DNA of 64,000 bases, taken from positions 14,954,217-15,018,216 of the forward strand of contig NC_087261.1 of the NCBI RefSeq assembly GCF_037042905.1. Direction: 5' to 3'. Below, piece by piece: positions 63,620 to 64,000 of the stretch. The stretch comes from Lytechinus pictus (taxonomy: Eukaryota; Echinodermata; Echinoidea; Temnopleuroida; Toxopneustidae). Within the stretch, counting starts at the first letter, position 1. Each line of letters begins with the position of its first letter. Below the pieces are notes generated by a model, which saw only the letters and a list, made by a program, of their open reading frames with translations, did no database searches and was not told where the DNA came from. The position numbers and the translations under genes are program-made.

Positions 63620-64000
63620 ATACCTAAAGAGATGGTCCAGGCTGGAGATATTTCTATCTCCAGAAATAGAGTAAAATTCACAGAGCAAAACGCTGAAAAT
63701 TTGATCAAAATTGGATAACAAATAACGAATTTTTCGAATTTTAAAGATTTGCATTACTCCGATGAAAAAGTTCTAGCATGTCTTTATGAATATTCATTAG
63801 GTGGGCTGATGCCCCACTTGTTCTTTTGTATTTTATTACATGAAATTAGGTTTATTCAAATTTTTTCTACCAAGAACTAGAACAATTGGATTGAAAACTG
63901 ATTAAGTGCATTAGGTATTTATTGCCGCGACTTACTTCATCATAATGGAGACACATCATTTACAAAAGTATGAAAAAATGAAACATATATGATTTCATGT
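63620..64000. repeat. Dispersed repeat, copy 2 (GGTCCAGGCTGGAGATATTT ...)
   Basis: GATGGTCCAGGCTGGAGATA, GTAAAATTCACAGAGCAAAA, ATTCATTAGGTGGGCTGATG and CCACTTGTTCTTTTGTATTT TATTACATGAAATTAGGTTT. The second half matches 21230-21360. Runs off the right edge. Confidence 0.75.

Overview
This is a eukaryotic, intron-rich and repeat-rich window. It most likely comes from an echinoderm, and probably a sea urchin. The reasons are the dense AGATCTAGACCTA and TAGGCCTA words, poly-G/poly-C tracts at the ends of short transposons, the GCGAGCGCGAAGCGCGAGC repeat family, many tRNA-derived SINEs and palindromic MITEs, and animal-type genes with long introns and GT-AG splice sites. The species call is inference. 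No prokaryotic features, CRISPR array, rRNA or functional tRNA gene were seen.

Three protein-coding genes can be built exon by exon. (1) Plus strand, 5643-6712: the last two coding exons of an annexin, with an intact repeat-4 calcium motif and a 3' UTR to about 7670. (2) Minus strand, 36632 down to 12146: a five-exon secreted protein of 348 residues. It has a signal peptide, a Cys-containing domain, a partial EGF-like module, a Thr/Pro/Glu-rich linker and a C-type lectin-like domain. Introns 1-4 are all phase 1, and the lectin fold is recovered only when the two exons 8.3 kb apart are joined. (3) Plus strand, 43386 to beyond the right edge: the first seven coding exons of EFR3/rolling blackout, the palmitoylated plasma-membrane anchor of the PI4KIIIalpha complex. 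Its first coding exon is only 7 nt and lies 12.5 kb upstream of the next.

Smaller candidate genes lie inside the lectin introns. A four-exon plus-strand micro-gene (12929-15629) would encode a 67-residue single-pass membrane peptide. It is head to head with a minus-strand signal-peptide exon (12593-12458) that could give the lectin gene a short alternative product. A three-exon plus-strand transcript with a poly(A) signal (22690-25225) looks non-coding or sORF-bearing. Two weaker first exons are at 27757 (-) and 32658 (-).

Most of the rest is repeat. 1-5.6 kb: decayed LINE, then a TIR transposon carrying a second transposon, then a CAAGATGGCG repeat array. 6-12 kb: short TIR elements, including a hAT-type insertion with an 8-bp target duplication in the annexin 3' UTR, and a SINE. 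16-20 kb: tandem palindromic units and a foldback element. 33-34 kb and 47-50 kb: arrays of the GCGAGCGCGAAGCGCGAGC motif in opposite orientations. 37-43 kb, between the lectin and EFR3 promoters: a composite repeat, a Tc1/mariner-like element, a TA-inserted MITE and a 2-kb inverted-repeat element whose right arm ends about 120 bp before the EFR3 start codon. Inside EFR3: hairpin MITEs, SINEs, and intronic copies of EFR3's own exon ends.
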